A DNA stretch of 58,195 nt from Enterococcus sp. PF1-24 (lineage in GTDB: Bacteria > Bacillota > Bacilli > Lactobacillales > Enterococcaceae), in contig NZ_JARXWL010000018.1 of NCBI RefSeq assembly GCF_029893325.1, positions 1 to 58,195 of the forward strand. The letters are read 5' to 3'. Position numbers and translations under genes: made by a program. Under the pieces are notes generated by a model that was given only the letters and a program-made list of their open reading frames with translations, was not told where the DNA came from and did not search any database. How positions within the stretch are numbered: the first letter of the stretch is position 1; every line of letters starts with the position of its first letter. Positions 16,528 to 25,317 of the stretch are shown in pieces.

Positions 16528-17616
16528 TTAGTTTCCTCCGTTTTCTTTTTCGAATTTTTCCATGAAAGCGACTAGGGCTTCAACGCCAGCCATTGGAAAA
16601 GCGTTATATAGACTGGCCCGCATGCCACCAACGGAGCGGTGACCTTTCAAGTTTTCAAAACCAGCAGCTAGTGCTTCTTGATTAAATTTCTTGTCTAAAT
16701 CGGCATCGCCAGTTACAAAAGGAATATTGGTAATTGAGCGGCTATCTTCAGCAATTGGACTGGTAAATAAGTTTGATTTAGCAATTGCTTGATAAAGTAA
16801 ATTGGCTTTGGCTTGATCAGCCGCAATCATGCCAGGAATGCCGCCATTTTCTTTGACCCATTCAAAAACTAACTTCGCCATGTAAATCCCAAAAGTTGGT
16901 GGCGTATTATATAAAGAATCGTTGTCAGCTTGAATTTTATAATCCAGCATAGAACTGACGGTGGGGCATAGGCCTAATAAATCTTCGCGAATAATCACGA
17001 CAGTTAAACCAGCAGGACCGATATTTTTTTGAGCACCGGCATAAATAATGCCGAAATTAGCGACATTATAATCGTTGGCTAAAATATTTGAAGACATATC
17101 CGCCACAATCGGCACTTTGCCAGCCTTAGGAATTTTTTGATAAGCAGTACCTTCGATTGTATTATTAGTGGTAATGTGTAAGTAAGCCGCCTCTTGATCA
17201 ATAGCCGCTTCGGGAATTTCCGGAATATAACTGAAGTTTTGATCTTCGCTAGAAGCAATTACTTCAATTTCCACGTTGCCTAATTTTTTCGCTTCGGCAA
17301 TCGCTTTTTTCGCCCATGAGCCAGTGTTAACATATAAGGCTTTTTTATTTTGAGCTAAATTCATTGGCACCATTGTAAATTGCAGACTAGCGCCGCCTTG
17401 TAAAAATAAAACTTTATAATTATCAGGAATTGCCATTAATTCCCGTAAAAGTACTTCGGCATCTTTAATAATGGCATCAAACAAGGAGGAGCGATGACTC
17501 AATTCCATAACCGACATTCCGCTGCCTTGGTAGTTTAAAAGCTCAGATTGGGCTTTCTCCAATACAGGTTTCGGTAAAACGGCAGGACCAGCTGAAAAAT
17601 TGTAAACAGTTGTCAT
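16528..17616 (-). CDS. serC: Phosphoserine aminotransferase
   Basis: A 362-residue PLP enzyme that transaminates 3-phosphohydroxypyruvate with glutamate to phosphoserine. Motifs: the N-terminal FSAGPAVLP, the [13 protein letters not shown] loop, and the PLP lysine K197 in [11 protein letters not shown]. Length is typical. AAGGAGAG precedes the ATG. It is the first gene of the serC-serA-DUF1015 operon. No phosphoserine phosphatase gene is adjacent; it must lie elsewhere. Confidence 0.95.
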   Translation of the reverse strand: MTTVYNFSAGPAVLPKPVLEKAQSELLNYQGSGMSVMELSHRSSLFDAIIKDAEVLLRELMAIPDNYKVLFLQGGASLQFTMVPMNLAQNKKALYVNTGSWAKKAIAEAKKLGNVEIEVIASSEDQNFSYIPEIPEAAIDQEAAYLHITTNNTIEGTAYQKIPKAGKVPIVADMSSNILANDYNVANFGIIYAGAQKNIGPAGLTVVIIREDLLGLCPTVSSMLDYKIQADNDSLYNTPPTFGIYMAKLVFEWVKENGGIPGMIAADQAKANLLYQAIAKSNLFTSPIAEDSRSITNIPFVTGDADLDKKFNQEALAAGFENLKGHRSVGGMRASLYNAFPMAGVEALVAFMEKFEKENGGN

Positions 17617-17841
17617 AAAAAACTCTCCTTCTTTTAAGCAGTTGCTTAATTTTTTTGTTTATAGTTTGATGTGAAAATCATTATAACAGATAACTTTAAA
17701 TGAAAAAAGTCTAATTTTTAGAAAATTTCGATTTATTTTCAGAAATCAGTGTCTGAATTACTGGGAATCTCTAAAAATGGCGAAAAATAAAGCTTTTTAG
17801 CTGGTAAAGGTTAGTCTTATTCAATCACTTTTTTTGAAAAT

Positions 17842-17888
17842 AAAAAATCCTGATGCTAAGGAAAGGTAACCTCAGTATCAGGATTTTT
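17842..17888. terminator. Terminator next to a small gene remnant
   Basis: AAAAATCCTGAT pairs with ATCAGGATTTTT, enclosing a second weak stem, with T runs on both strands. It lies just downstream of the minus-strand remnant at 17919-18116 and probably belonged to it. Confidence 0.7.
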
Positions 17889-17918
17889 CTCATTTATTCA
17901 TTTTTATCAATGGCAACT

Positions 17919-18116
17919 TCAACATTTCCGTAAAAGCAACAGTGTAACCGTTGAGACAGGAAAAAATTCAAGGAAAGGGGACTTCAAAAAATTATTAGCA
18001 ACTAAATCATAACCAAGGAAACTCCAAAATTGCAAAATGATGGCGACGATGGTTAAAATCAGTCCGGCTTTTTCAATATGTTTTGACGATTGTGCATTAA
18101 AAGAATAGTTATCATC
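17919..18116 (-). pseudogene. Remnant of a small membrane-protein gene
   Basis: A 65-codon open stretch on the minus strand encodes DDNYSFNAQSSKHIEKAGLI followed by a hydrophobic helix (LTIVAIILQFWSFLGYDLVA) and a second one. It has no start codon, and a TAG lies immediately upstream. Codon use and the amphipathic-then-hydrophobic layout look coding, and a terminator follows. I do not recognise the family. The rest of the gap 17617-18373 shows no gene, only the serC leader and the helD promoter. Confidence 0.35.
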
Positions 18117-18308
18117 CTAAGAGCCGTGCAGACAGGAACTAGCAGCTATTTCAATATAGTGATAATTAATAGAAGGAAAATGCAACCTTTAGAAGAGCAT
18201 TTCACCGCAGAAAAGTGACGAGTCAGGCATTTTTAGGTGGTTTTGAATAATCAAAAAATTGCTCTCCCTCTACTTTAATTATACCACTTCCAACCAAAAT
18301 TAATAGAC

Positions 18309-18337
18309 TTGTATTTTCACTAAAAGGGACATAAAAT
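18309..18337 (+). promoter_or_regulatory. Candidate promoter of the HelD-type gene
   Basis: TTGTAT at 18309-18314, a 17-nt spacer and TAAAAT at 18332-18337, 36 nt upstream of the start. Confidence 0.5.
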
Positions 18338-18373
18338 TTACTTCTATTTAATAATCTGAGGGAGTGGTTGGTG

Positions 18374-20461
18374 ATGGAAAAACAAGAACAATTGTTAGAG
18401 GCAGCACACTTAAAAGTGGTTTATCAGAAATTACTGGGGAATCAAATGACGCTTTCGCAATTTGTCGCGCTAGCTAAAGAAGATAATCTAGCAGCCATTA
18501 AAGAAATGTCTGGTGAAATTAGCTTAAATCTCGATAGTTTAACAGATAAAGTCGATACTTTTTCCAACATTGAAATGTTTAACCGGGAAATTGATCAATA
18601 CAATTTAAAATTAGCTTCAGTTGAAAAACAACTGGCTAAGGTTGAACGCCTGCTGCCTACTCCCTATTTTGGAAAAATTACCGTTGATTTTCTTGAACAG
18701 GAACCTGCGCTGGATTTTTACATCGGCATTAATGGCTTTACTGATGAAAATAAGGAAGATTTAATTTTTGACTGGCGGGCGCCGATCGCCGAACTTTTTT
18801 ATAATAATAGTTTAGGACTGACACAATATCGTTTTCCTCAAGGGGCTAATACCAATGTTAACTTAACTAATCGGCGTCAGTTGATAACTCGTGGTGGCGA
18901 ATTAATTAATTGTTTCGATACGAAAACGGCAATTCAAGATGATTTGTTGCTACAATCCCTTGAAAAAGATAGCTCAGAGGAAATGAAAGATATTACAACT
19001 ACGATTCAAGAAGAGCAGAACCAGATTATCCGCGAAACCTCTGCCGAACTGGTTTTAGTAAATGGCGTTGCTGGTAGTGGCAAGACTTCGGTGATTATGC
19101 AGAGAATTGCTTATATAATGTACACTTATCGCGAAAAATATCAAGCGGATAATATTTTAATTCTTTCGCCAAATCAGGCTTTTGGTAAATATATTTCAAA
19201 GGTTTTACCGACTTTAGGGGAAGAAAATCCAGCGACCTATACTTTACTTGAATTGGTTCGTTCCCTAACGACAGATGAGCTGGAAACAGAAGAAGCTTAT
19301 TTTCAGCGAATTAGCCAAAAGCAAGTTTCAAAAAAAGAGAAAATTTTACGTTCTAGTGAGTTTTTGACTTATTTACAATCAGAATTGCAGGTTTTACCGA
19401 CGTTTTTAGATATTAAGTTTAAAAAGCAAGTGCTTATTTCAAAAGAGCAATTGCAATCCGTTTATCAACAAACACCAGCGCTGTCGTTAGCCAAGCGCCT
19501 TTCAGCGATGAAAAATCGTTTAAGTCAAGCATGGCAAGCTCGTCTGCACCGGCAAAGCCGCAAAGAAAGCATACATCAGCAAGTCTTAAATTTAACAGAA
19601 GAACAGCAAATTCAATATTTAGGGAGCGTAATTACTGACGAATCTGCGACTGCCTTAAGCTGCTATGGGCTGCAAATTTTACAAAAAAAGTATCAGCGAG
19701 TCTTACAACAAATTGAGTCTTGCAAATGGTTGGATGAAGCTCAATTGTTTGCCGATATTTTTCAGCAGTATACGGGTGAAGTTTTTGTAGCAACAACGCC
19801 TGTGAGCTTAGATGAACAGCTAGCAAAACTTTACTTGCGACACGTTTTAATTGAACCTTTGGATTTACCGCTTTTTAAAATCGTTTTAGTAGATGAAGTG
19901 CAAGATTATACCGCTGCTCAGTTATTTTTTATAGCTGATGTTTTTAAGCAAAGTCGTTTTACTTTGGTGGGAGATGAAAATCAGACGATTTTTAATAGCA
20001 ACAGTTCGTTTTCAGAGATTCAAGAAATTTTTAAAAGCTACACAACTACCAGTTATCACTTGCGGAAAAGCTATCGCTCAAGCGAAAATATTACGCGAAA
20101 ATTTAGCCAATACGCTAAGTCTCAAAAGGAAATCGAGATTATGCCGATTAGAAAAAAGGGCAAGGTAATTACTACATTTGACTATTCAAATGAGGTGGAT
20201 TTTTGGCAGAAATGTGAAGTCTATTTTCAAAAAAATAAGTTGATTAGCCTAACGATTATTACGCTAGCAGAGCAGCCTTTATTAACCAAACATGAAAATC
20301 CAGCGTTGCAAGTTTTAGCGGTTAGTCAAGCGAAAGGGTTGGAGTTTACCAATGTTCTGCTTTATGGAATGCCGAAAAATGTGTCGACCAAGGAGTGTCC
20401 GCAACTTTATACGGCAATTTCAAGAGGGACAGAGACGTTGTGTTTGGCTATGAAAAAATAA
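18374..20461 (+). CDS. helD: HelD-type superfamily 1 helicase
   Basis: A 695-residue UvrD/Rep-like ATPase. The N-terminal coiled-coil arm (about residues 50-95) is followed by a DWRAPIAELFYNN block typical of HelD, which binds RNA polymerase and recycles stalled complexes. Walker A is VNGVAGSGKTS (about residues 230-240), the Walker B/DEAD-like motif is VLVDEVQDYT near residue 505, then TLVGDENQTIF and a C-terminal TAISRGTETL helicase motif VI. Start choice: ATG at 18374, with GTG 18371 as an alternative that is closer to GAGGGA. It is distinct from PcrA/UvrD in its arm. Monocistronic or cotranscribed with the 98-residue gene downstream. Confidence 0.85.
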   Translation: MEKQEQLLEAAHLKVVYQKLLGNQMTLSQFVALAKEDNLAAIKEMSGEISLNLDSLTDKVDTFSNIEMFNREIDQYNLKLASVEKQLAKVERLLPTPYFGKITVDFLEQEPALDFYIGINGFTDENKEDLIFDWRAPIAELFYNNSLGLTQYRFPQGANTNVNLTNRRQLITRGGELINCFDTKTAIQDDLLLQSLEKDSSEEMKDITTTIQEEQNQIIRETSAELVLVNGVAGSGKTSVIMQRIAYIMYTYREKYQADNILILSPNQAFGKYISKVLPTLGEENPATYTLLELVRSLTTDELETEEAYFQRISQKQVSKKEKILRSSEFLTYLQSELQVLPTFLDIKFKKQVLISKEQLQSVYQQTPALSLAKRLSAMKNRLSQAWQARLHRQSRKESIHQQVLNLTEEQQIQYLGSVITDESATALSCYGLQILQKKYQRVLQQIESCKWLDEAQLFADIFQQYTGEVFVATTPVSLDEQLAKLYLRHVLIEPLDLPLFKIVLVDEVQDYTAAQLFFIADVFKQSRFTLVGDENQTIFNSNSSFSEIQEIFKSYTTTSYHLRKSYRSSENITRKFSQYAKSQKEIEIMPIRKKGKVITTFDYSNEVDFWQKCEVYFQKNKLISLTIITLAEQPLLTKHENPALQVLAVSQAKGLEFTNVLLYGMPKNVSTKECPQLYTAISRGTETLCLAMKK

Positions 20462-20530
20462 AAGCGCTTGGCTTAACCAGTTAGGCAGTGCTATTATCTA
20501 GGTAGCTAAACAAAAAGGAGAGAATCAATC

Positions 20531-20827
20531 ATGCTAACTGCTCGTAATAAAATTGCTTTACTTATGTTGATGTGTTTATTTATTTTAGGTGCTGCTCATT
20601 TTTCTCAAACGAGAGTTTTGGTACTGTTGGCGCTGGGATTACTGGCTGTTGCTTTAGGATATTCAAGTTGGCAAGTTGGTGTTAAGCATGAATATTCTTT
20701 TTTAGCCATTGATTTAGGGGCAGCGTGGGGGCGTTTTGTCAGCCTTTTAATGTTGGTCGCAGCTATCGGAGTTGCGGTTTTTATAATTTACGCCACGCTT
20801 AACTCAGCGGTTCCCTTGAAATATTAG
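20531..20827 (+). CDS. Small membrane protein of unknown function
   Basis: A 98-residue protein with three hydrophobic segments (about residues 8-24, 29-45 and 72-92) and few charges. AAGGAGAG lies 9 nt before the ATG. I do not recognise the family. It sits between helD and the DUF1801 gene on the same strand. Confidence 0.7.
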   Translation: MLTARNKIALLMLMCLFILGAAHFSQTRVLVLLALGLLAVALGYSSWQVGVKHEYSFLAIDLGAAWGRFVSLLMLVAAIGVAVFIIYATLNSAVPLKY

Positions 20828-20865
20828 TTGGATTTAATTTATTTTGAAGTATTGGAGAAGCATTT

Positions 20866-21213
20866 ATGAATGAAGTAGATACGTATATCGCTCAATTTCC
20901 CCTTGAAACGCAAACTAAGCTTACAACTATTCGGAAAATTGTTAAAGAACTTGCCCCGCAAGCAACTGAAAGAATCTGTATGGGCATTCCGACTTTTGAT
21001 TTGCATGGCAAATGGCTAGTTCATTATGCTGGATTTTCAAAGCATATTGGTTTTTATCCACAGCCAGCGGGAATTGTGGCTTTTAAAGAAAAATTAACAG
21101 CTTATAAAACAACCAAAGGCGCGATTCAATTTCCGTTAAATCAGCCATTGCCTGAAGCGTTAATCCGTGAAATAGTTACTTATCGAGTGAAAGAGCAGTC
21201 AGTAGTTGAATAA
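20866..21213 (+). CDS. DUF1801 / YdhG-like protein
   Basis: A 115-residue cytosolic protein of the DUF1801 (YdhG/iron-chaperone-like) fold. The N-terminal helix VDTYIAQFPLETQTKLTTIR, then RICMGIPTFDLHGKWLVHYAGFSKHIGFYP and the PLPEALIREIVTYRVKEQ tail are characteristic. The family is related to frataxin-like and ring-shaped DUF1801 proteins, but no biochemical role is settled. GGAGAAG precedes the ATG, and a terminator follows directly. Confidence 0.85.
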   Translation: MNEVDTYIAQFPLETQTKLTTIRKIVKELAPQATERICMGIPTFDLHGKWLVHYAGFSKHIGFYPQPAGIVAFKEKLTAYKTTKGAIQFPLNQPLPEALIREIVTYRVKEQSVVE

Positions 21214-21219
21214 AGAAGA

Positions 21220-21259
21220 GAACAACCGTTAGTAGAAATGCTAATGGTTGTTCTTTTTT
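21220..21259 (+). terminator. Terminator after the DUF1801 gene
   Basis: GAACAACCGTTAG/CTAATGGTTGTTC forms a 13-bp stem with one G-T wobble and an 8-nt loop, followed by seven T. Confidence 0.92.
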
Positions 21260-21392
21260 GTTGGTATAGACTAGACAATAGAGTGTTGGATTTTCTATTT
21301 TAGAAAGAAAATTTTCTAGTTTTGAGAAACTATAGCAATGGCAAAATATATTTATTATACTACTTAGTAATATTGAATGAAGGAGTGAGTTC

Positions 21393-22181
21393 ATGAAACA
21401 TTTAGCAGCAAACAAGGTGAAAGGTCTAACTACTTTTAACTTAAAGGTAATCGGGATTATCTTAATGTTCATTGATCATATCTATGAAATGTTTGCTCAT
21501 ATGGGGGCGCCTGATTGGTTGGATTGGTTTGGTAGACCAGTGGCTATTTTATTTTTCTTTTTAAGCGTAATTGGTTTCAGTTATACACGGAGTAAAAAAA
21601 AATACTTGTTACAGCTATACATTGGCATGTTGTTGATGACTCTGGGTAGCGATCTGTTGCAGCGATTTGTTAGCTATACCGATGTTCAACTAATGAATAA
21701 TATTTTTCGTGATTTATTAGTTGGTGGGTTGATGATGTATGGGATTGATAAAATAGCTGTTGGCTTTTCCGAAAAAAGAGTAGGGGCTGTCTTGTTTGGT
21801 AGCTTATTGATTTTTTTTCCGATAATCACCAGTGTTATTTTGACTATGTTGCTTATGATTCCTAAAACCGTGATAATTGCAGCTTATGCAGTGAAAGTTG
21901 TGCCAGCTTTAATGTTTACTGAAAATAGTTTCATGGTGTTGCTGATTCCGTTCATGTATTTAGCTAGAAATTATCGCTGGTTACAATGCTTATTTATCGC
22001 TTTGGTAGCAGCTTTTTTCTTTACGCAAAATCAAACGCAGTGGTTGATGATACGTTCTGTGCCATTAATCTTATTATTTAATGGAGAAAAAGGTCGTAGC
22101 ATGAAAACTTTTTTCTATTTTTTTTATTCACTGCATATTTGGCTTTTATATTTACTTTCGGCTTTTGTTGCTAGTCGCTGA
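21393..22181 (+). CDS. TraX-family membrane protein
   Basis: A 262-residue polytopic protein with about seven or eight membrane helices. The N-terminal pattern NLKVIGIILMFIDHIYEMF and FGRPVAILFFFLSVIGFSYTRS matches the TraX family, related to membrane acyltransferases; F-plasmid TraX acetylates pilin, while chromosomal Firmicute members are uncharacterised. GAAGGAGTG precedes the ATG. It stands alone between a terminator and the PepO remnant, with no conjugation genes nearby, so a pilin substrate is unlikely. Confidence 0.8.
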   Translation: MKHLAANKVKGLTTFNLKVIGIILMFIDHIYEMFAHMGAPDWLDWFGRPVAILFFFLSVIGFSYTRSKKKYLLQLYIGMLLMTLGSDLLQRFVSYTDVQLMNNIFRDLLVGGLMMYGIDKIAVGFSEKRVGAVLFGSLLIFFPIITSVILTMLLMIPKTVIIAAYAVKVVPALMFTENSFMVLLIPFMYLARNYRWLQCLFIALVAAFFFTQNQTQWLMIRSVPLILLFNGEKGRSMKTFFYFFYSLHIWLLYLLSAFVASR

Positions 22182-22202
22182 GTACAAAACGCTATCATTT
22201 CT

Positions 22203-22409
22203 TTGCATGTTTTCACTTTATGGGGAACGATTTGGTGGACAAAAACAACTTCGCAATATGAACATTCGATATTAATGACTGATGTTTATGCGCCTAGCCC
22301 ATTCAGAACAAACACAAACCTTCAATTATTTGACGAGTTCTACAAAACTTACGATATTAAAAAAGGTGATGGCGTGTATTTAGATGAAAAATCACGGATT
22401 ATGATTTGA
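22203..22409 (+). pseudogene. C-terminal remnant of an M13 (PepO-type) metallopeptidase
   Basis: The frame encodes TLWGTIWWTKTT, then DVYAPSPFRTNTNLQLFDEF, and DIKKGDGVYLDEKSRIMI. This is the conserved end of M13 endopeptidases, in which an APxxFRxN block and a KxGDxMY block close the active-site domain and the protein ends in a Trp. Here the Trp codon position is TGA. The zinc-binding HExxH and the N-terminal 550 or so residues are absent, and the fragment has no ribosome site of its own. It follows the TraX gene by 21 nt, so the upstream part was deleted. Confidence 0.7.
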
Positions 22410-22440
22410 TAAAAAAATAAAAAGAAAATAAATTTCCGGA

Positions 22441-22476
22441 AAAAATAGACCGCCGTAATTGGCAGGTCTATTTTTT
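22441..22476. terminator. Bidirectional terminator
   Basis: AAAAATAGACC/GGTCTATTTTT is an 11-bp perfect stem with a 13-nt loop between the PepO remnant and the minus-strand kinase stop. Confidence 0.88.
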
Positions 22477-22478
22477 AT

Positions 22479-23432
22479 TTAAGTTAACTTTGTAACTTGT
22501 ATCTGTTGGCAAAATTCTTTCACTTTATTTTGATTAATGATGCCTACTTCACCGTGTTGGGCATTTGACATACCACAAGCCATTGAATAGCGTAAAGTTT
22601 CTTCAATAGGAAAATGATTAACAACTCCGTGAATGAAGCCGCCAACACTAGCATCCCCTGAACCAGTAGCGTTTCTAATCGGAATTTTCGGAATTTTAAT
22701 ATCATAGTAATGATTTTCAAATTTACAAATACCGCCTTCGCTACCACAAGAAACTAAAATATAGTCAATTCCTTCAAATAAAGTAGCGTCTAATTGCGAA
22801 AGGGCTTCTTCTTTGGTAACTATATCAATTTCTAAAAGTTCAGCGAGTTCAGGAATATTAGGTTTAATAAAGCTTGGTTTATGATTTTCATTTGCTAATA
22901 AAGTTAATAATTGTTGGCCTGATACATCCATGAAGACGGGCATGGTTGAACTAATGTGTTTTCGAATATAGTTTAACATTTCTAAATACAGTTGCTGATT
23001 TTTAGAATTAACTGAACCAGAGATGCAAATTAAATCAACTTGCTCTTTGCGACAAATTAGTTCTATTTTTCTTAGTAGGGTGTCAATTTCCTCAGCAGAA
23101 ATTTGAGGACCTTCTTCAATGATTTCTGTGTGGGTATCATTATCATGCATAATTGAGATTGCATTTCGTGTTTTCCCTGAAGTTTCTAACATATCAATTT
23201 TAAAAAGTTTTTCTTTGACAAGATGACGATAAACTAACTCCCCTTGATCACCGCCTAAAAAGCCTGTTAATACGACTTGATTTCCAGATAACGCCGCAGT
23301 TCTACCAGCGTTAATCCCCTTCCCTCCCACTGATTGCACGGGATTTACAAAGCGATTAGTTTTACCTAATTGGAAATGTTCGATTGTATAAGATAAATCG
23401 ATAGACGGGTTCATGGTAATTGTGATTATCAT
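22479..23432 (-). CDS. PfkB-family hexose-phosphate kinase (1-phosphofructokinase/LacC type)
   Basis: A 317-residue ribokinase-fold enzyme. The substrate motif GGKGIN is at residues 36-41, and the PfkB signature GSGDASVGGF contains the catalytic base Asp260. Relatives phosphorylate fructose-1-phosphate (FruK) or tagatose-6-phosphate (LacC). Its ATG overlaps the deoR stop (ATGA), so both are cotranscribed. The divergent galactitol-type PTS would deliver a phosphorylated sugar or polyol for it, but the exact substrate is open. Confidence 0.88.
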   Translation of the reverse strand: MIITITMNPSIDLSYTIEHFQLGKTNRFVNPVQSVGGKGINAGRTAALSGNQVVLTGFLGGDQGELVYRHLVKEKLFKIDMLETSGKTRNAISIMHDNDTHTEIIEEGPQISAEEIDTLLRKIELICRKEQVDLICISGSVNSKNQQLYLEMLNYIRKHISSTMPVFMDVSGQQLLTLLANENHKPSFIKPNIPELAELLEIDIVTKEEALSQLDATLFEGIDYILVSCGSEGGICKFENHYYDIKIPKIPIRNATGSGDASVGGFIHGVVNHFPIEETLRYSMACGMSNAQHGEVGIINQNKVKEFCQQIQVTKLT

Positions 23433-24190
23433 TCAGGTTCCTCCTTGAGCACAGTTGTGTACTGGCTGTAATGTTTGAGTACCTCTTGAGAAATCTGATT
23501 ATCAGTAATTAAGTAGTCGAACTCGCTTAATGGTCTGAAAGTATAAATATCGGAAACGCCCATTTTTGAGCTATCAGCTACAACACAAGTGATTTTTGAT
23601 TTTTCGAAGGCTGCATTTTGAACGGCGCCTTCTTCAAATTGTGCGGTAGTTACATTATTATCAATGATTCCATTGGTTGCAGCAAAAGCAATATCGATAT
23701 TTAAGTTATCAAATGAACGAATAGCGACTTCACCAATAAATTCTTCAGTAGTAGCAGAAAGTTCGCCACCTGTTAATAAGATTCGATAATCAGTATTCTC
23801 CTTGAGATAGTTAAAAGCGATTAAACTGTTAGTTATAATGAACAGCCCTTTTTTATTAAGTTCTGATAAGGCATAAAAGTTAGTTGTTCCAGCGCCGATA
23901 AAAAGAGTGGAATGATCTTGAATTAAAGCATTCATTATTTTTCCAATATATTTTTTTTGTTCGACATTTGTTTGTATTTTCTCATCTGTAGATAATTCTT
24001 TATCTAAAAGCTCTATTTTTTGTGCACCGCCATATAATTTGGTTAATTTTTTTTGTTGTGCAAGTTCTGTGACATCACGACGAATTGTCATTTCTGATAC
24101 TTCTAGCCGAGTAGCGATTTCTGAAATTGCTAGGTAAGTATATTTTTGGATAAGGTTAAGGATTTCTTGTTGTCGTTCTTGTTTAAGCAT
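23429..24190 (-). CDS. DeoR-family transcriptional repressor
   Basis: A 253-residue regulator with an N-terminal DeoR helix-turn-helix (ISEIATRLEVSEMTIRRDV, residues about 19-37) and a C-terminal sugar-phosphate-sensing domain of the DeoRC type, with the FIGAGTTNFYAL phosphate loop and the VVADSSKMG motif. ACAGGAGG precedes the ATG. It is divergent from the PTS operon, and several similar TGTTCGACTTTGTTA-type motifs lie in the shared gap, which is the usual layout for control of both transcripts. Confidence 0.9.
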   Translation of the reverse strand: MLKQERQQEILNLIQKYTYLAISEIATRLEVSEMTIRRDVTELAQQKKLTKLYGGAQKIELLDKELSTDEKIQTNVEQKKYIGKIMNALIQDHSTLFIGAGTTNFYALSELNKKGLFIITNSLIAFNYLKENTDYRILLTGGELSATTEEFIGEVAIRSFDNLNIDIAFAATNGIIDNNVTTAQFEEGAVQNAAFEKSKITCVVADSSKMGVSDIYTFRPLSEFDYLITDNQISQEVLKHYSQYTTVLKEEPE

Positions 24191-24255
24191 AAACAGAACC
24201 TCCTGTAAATTTGTTGGACATTGTTAATCTTTGTGCTAAATCGATGTTCGACTTA

Positions 24256-24284
24256 ATTATATCGGGTTTGCAGTAAATTTTCAA
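24256..24284 (-). promoter_or_regulatory. Promoter of deoR-kinase operon
   Basis: On the minus strand TTGAAA (24279-24284), a 17-nt spacer and TATAAT (24256-24261). An operator-like motif overlaps the -10. Confidence 0.8.
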
Positions 24285-24327
24285 GAGATATCCAGAAAAC
24301 TTTTGTTCGACTTTGTTAAATTAAGCG

Positions 24328-24356
24328 TTGACAAAAGCTGAAATTTAGTATATCAT
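24328..24356 (+). promoter_or_regulatory. Promoter of the galactitol-type PTS operon
   Basis: TTGACA at 24328-24333, a 17-nt spacer and TATCAT at 24351-24356. Operator-like motifs lie just upstream of the -35 and just downstream of the -10. Confidence 0.8.
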
Positions 24357-24431
24357 TTCATTGTAAAACAAAGTTGAACAAAAATTATCACGATAGAACA
24401 TTGTTTTACATAAGGTGAGGAGGTTTTGAAG

Positions 24432-24890
24432 ATGGACTATAAATCGATGTTTAGTTCAGAATTAATCGACTTGGCGGTAGAAGCTTCAACAGAATTGGAA
24501 GCATTTGAGATTGTAGCTGCTAAATTGCAAGCGAAGGGGATGGTAAATAATTATTATTTAGAAGGTATTACTAAAAGGGAAGCAGAGTTTCCGACTGGAC
24601 TTATTACGCAACACTTGAATATTGCATTACCACACTCAGACCCTGAGTACATTAACCAACCATTTGTATTTGTTTGTCGTCTTAATAAAGGCATTATTTG
24701 CCGACAAATGGGGGATAATCAAGAATTAGTAGCAAGAGATTTATTCTTTTTAGGAATTAAAGATGGTAAAAATCAAGTCGGACTTTTGCAAGCTTTTATG
24801 GATTTATTTATGCAAGAAGATTTTGTTCGTAAATATCAAGCAGTTTCTTCATCAGAAGAAATGTATCGCTTGTTTATGGAAAATATCTAG
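24432..24890 (+). CDS. PTS EIIA component, galactitol/fructose type
   Basis: A 152-residue cytosolic phosphocarrier. The phosphorylated histidine is H68 in NIALPHSDPEY, the normal context for the mannitol/fructose-type EIIA fold used by galactitol PTS systems. It takes phosphate from HPr and passes it to EIIB. GGTGAGGAGG is 8 nt before the ATG at 24432. It is the first gene of an EIIA-EIIB-EIIC-membrane protein-aldolase operon. Confidence 0.9.
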   Translation: MDYKSMFSSELIDLAVEASTELEAFEIVAAKLQAKGMVNNYYLEGITKREAEFPTGLITQHLNIALPHSDPEYINQPFVFVCRLNKGIICRQMGDNQELVARDLFFLGIKDGKNQVGLLQAFMDLFMQEDFVRKYQAVSSSEEMYRLFMENI

Positions 24891-25009
24891 GGAAAAATTG
24901 TTCATCTAATTTGTAAGTAAAGAATAAAAAGGTGTAGTGAAGTTTGTATTTCAATAGATAAGCTGAAATATTTGAAAAATAATTTATAAATAATAAGGAG
25001 GAAAAAGAA

Positions 25010-25309
25010 ATGAAAAGAAAACTGATTGTCGCTTGTGGTAGTGGTGTTGCAACGAGTCAAACAATTGCCAGTAAAATTGCTAGCAAATTTGAAGATGATG
25101 GCATTGATTTTCCGGTAGAAGCAGTGGATTATAAATCTATTTTCAATGAATTACCAGCTGCTGGAATTTATGTTTATGTAGCACAACCTGATGCGGAAGT
25201 GTTAGCTAAAGCAGAAGAACTGGATATTAGAGTTTTTCCGGGGATTCCATTTTTAACAGGTATGGGTGCAGATGAAATTTATCAAGATATTTGTGATTTA
25301 GTTAGATAA
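25010..25309 (+). CDS. PTS EIIB component, galactitol type
   Basis: A 99-residue protein. Cys9 in VACGSGVATSQT is the phosphorylation site and is followed by the P-loop-like turn typical of GatB/lactose-type EIIB domains. It transfers phosphate from EIIA H68 to the incoming substrate. AAGGAGG precedes the ATG. A 119-nt gap separates it from the EIIA gene, and a hairpin follows it. Confidence 0.9.
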   Translation: MKRKLIVACGSGVATSQTIASKIASKFEDDGIDFPVEAVDYKSIFNELPAAGIYVYVAQPDAEVLAKAEELDIRVFPGIPFLTGMGADEIYQDICDLVR

Positions 25310-25317
25310 AGAAAAAT

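Larger units (their letters stand above)
24211..24408. promoter_or_regulatory. Cluster of five DeoR operator-like motifs
   Basis: Related motifs occur at 24211-24226 (TTGTTGGACATTGTTA), 24245-24259 (TGTTCGACTTAATTA), 24304-24318 (TGTTCGACTTTGTTA), 24367-24383 (inverted, AACAAAGTTGAACAAAA) and 24393-24408 (ATAGAACATTGTTTTA, partial). They cover both divergent promoters. The consensus is like TGTTCGANNTTGTTA, and the likely ligand protein is the adjacent DeoR. Confidence 0.7.

Noticed and set aside
21393-22181. TraX-like gene as evidence for a conjugative element
   Set aside because: No relaxase, coupling protein, type IV secretion or integrase genes occur anywhere in the window; chromosomal TraX homologues are common.
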